Assembly (NCBI RefSeq): GCF_039822285.1
Contig: NZ_JBAJEY010000010.1
Span: 1-15,294, forward strand
Length of the DNA stretch: 15,294 bases
Direction of reading: 5' to 3'
Origin: Thiofaba sp039822285
GTDB taxonomy: Bacteria; Pseudomonadota; Gammaproteobacteria; Halothiobacillales; Halothiobacillaceae
Of this stretch, positions 15,242-15,294 are shown piece after piece; position 1 is the first letter of the stretch; every line of letters begins with the position of its first letter. Under the pieces are notes generated by a model. The model saw nothing but the letters and a program-made list of their open reading frames with translations. It was not told the DNA's origin and ran no database searches. The position numbers were made by a program, and so were the translations under genes.

Positions 15242-15294
15242 TTACTCGATGATCTTGGAGACAACGCCGGCGCCGACGGTACGGCCACCTTCGC
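15242..15294 (-). CDS. tuf: Elongation factor Tu, 3' end only (cut by window edge)
   Basis: The last 16 complete codons read EGGRTVGAGVVSKIIE followed by TAA, the characteristic C-terminus of EF-Tu. The rest of the gene is outside the window. By position ahead of tRNA-Trp and secE it corresponds to tufB. The other tuf gene starts at the opposite edge in the same orientation; identity between the two copies cannot be tested because they show non-overlapping parts. Confidence 0.93.
   Translation of the reverse strand, partial: EGGRTVGAGVVSKIIE

Overview
The window is an uninterrupted piece of the core transcription/translation gene cluster of a GC-rich bacterium. Every gene lies on the minus strand, so transcription runs from the right edge to the left. 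The order in the direction of transcription is: tuf (3' end only), tRNA-Trp(CCA), secE, nusG, rplK, rplA, rplJ, rplL, rpoB, rpoC, rpsL, rpsG, fusA, tuf (5' end only). This is the 'beta' (rpoBC) operon joined directly to the 'str' operon.

The RpoB sequence (for example the VSYSGNAALEYVSYRLGEP stretch), a three-helix SecE, and an L10-type leader closely resembling the Escherichia coli one all point to a gammaproteobacterium. The joined beta-str order with tRNA-Trp between tuf and secE is also found in Pseudomonas-like lineages, unlike E. coli, where the two clusters are far apart. I cannot name the genus; a Chromatiales/Ectothiorhodospiraceae-like lineage is only a guess.

Right part (about 12.2-15.3 kb): the end of one EF-Tu gene, a strong hairpin, tRNA-Trp, then the Sec translocon subunit SecE, the elongation factor NusG, and ribosomal proteins L11, L1 and L10. 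The L11 and L10 genes each have upstream RNA structure consistent with feedback control by L1 and L10/L12 (the L10 leader is well supported, the L1 site is tentative). Middle part (about 3.2-12.1 kb): L7/L12, a hairpin plus U-run attenuator, then the beta and beta' subunits of RNA polymerase. Left part (1-3.2 kb): a near-consensus sigma70 promoter starting the str block, S12, S7, EF-G and the start of a second EF-Tu gene.

The genes supply the RNA polymerase core, its elongation factor, the ribosomal stalk and L1 arm, the decoding-centre protein S12, the two translocation/delivery GTPases and the Trp tRNA, so they co-scale transcription and translation capacity. No mobile element, CRISPR array, pseudogene, horizontally acquired gene or undescribed protein system is visible. 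What deserves a second look is the noncoding layer: hairpins, leaders, and the str promoter. No gene-free stretch exceeds 300 bases.
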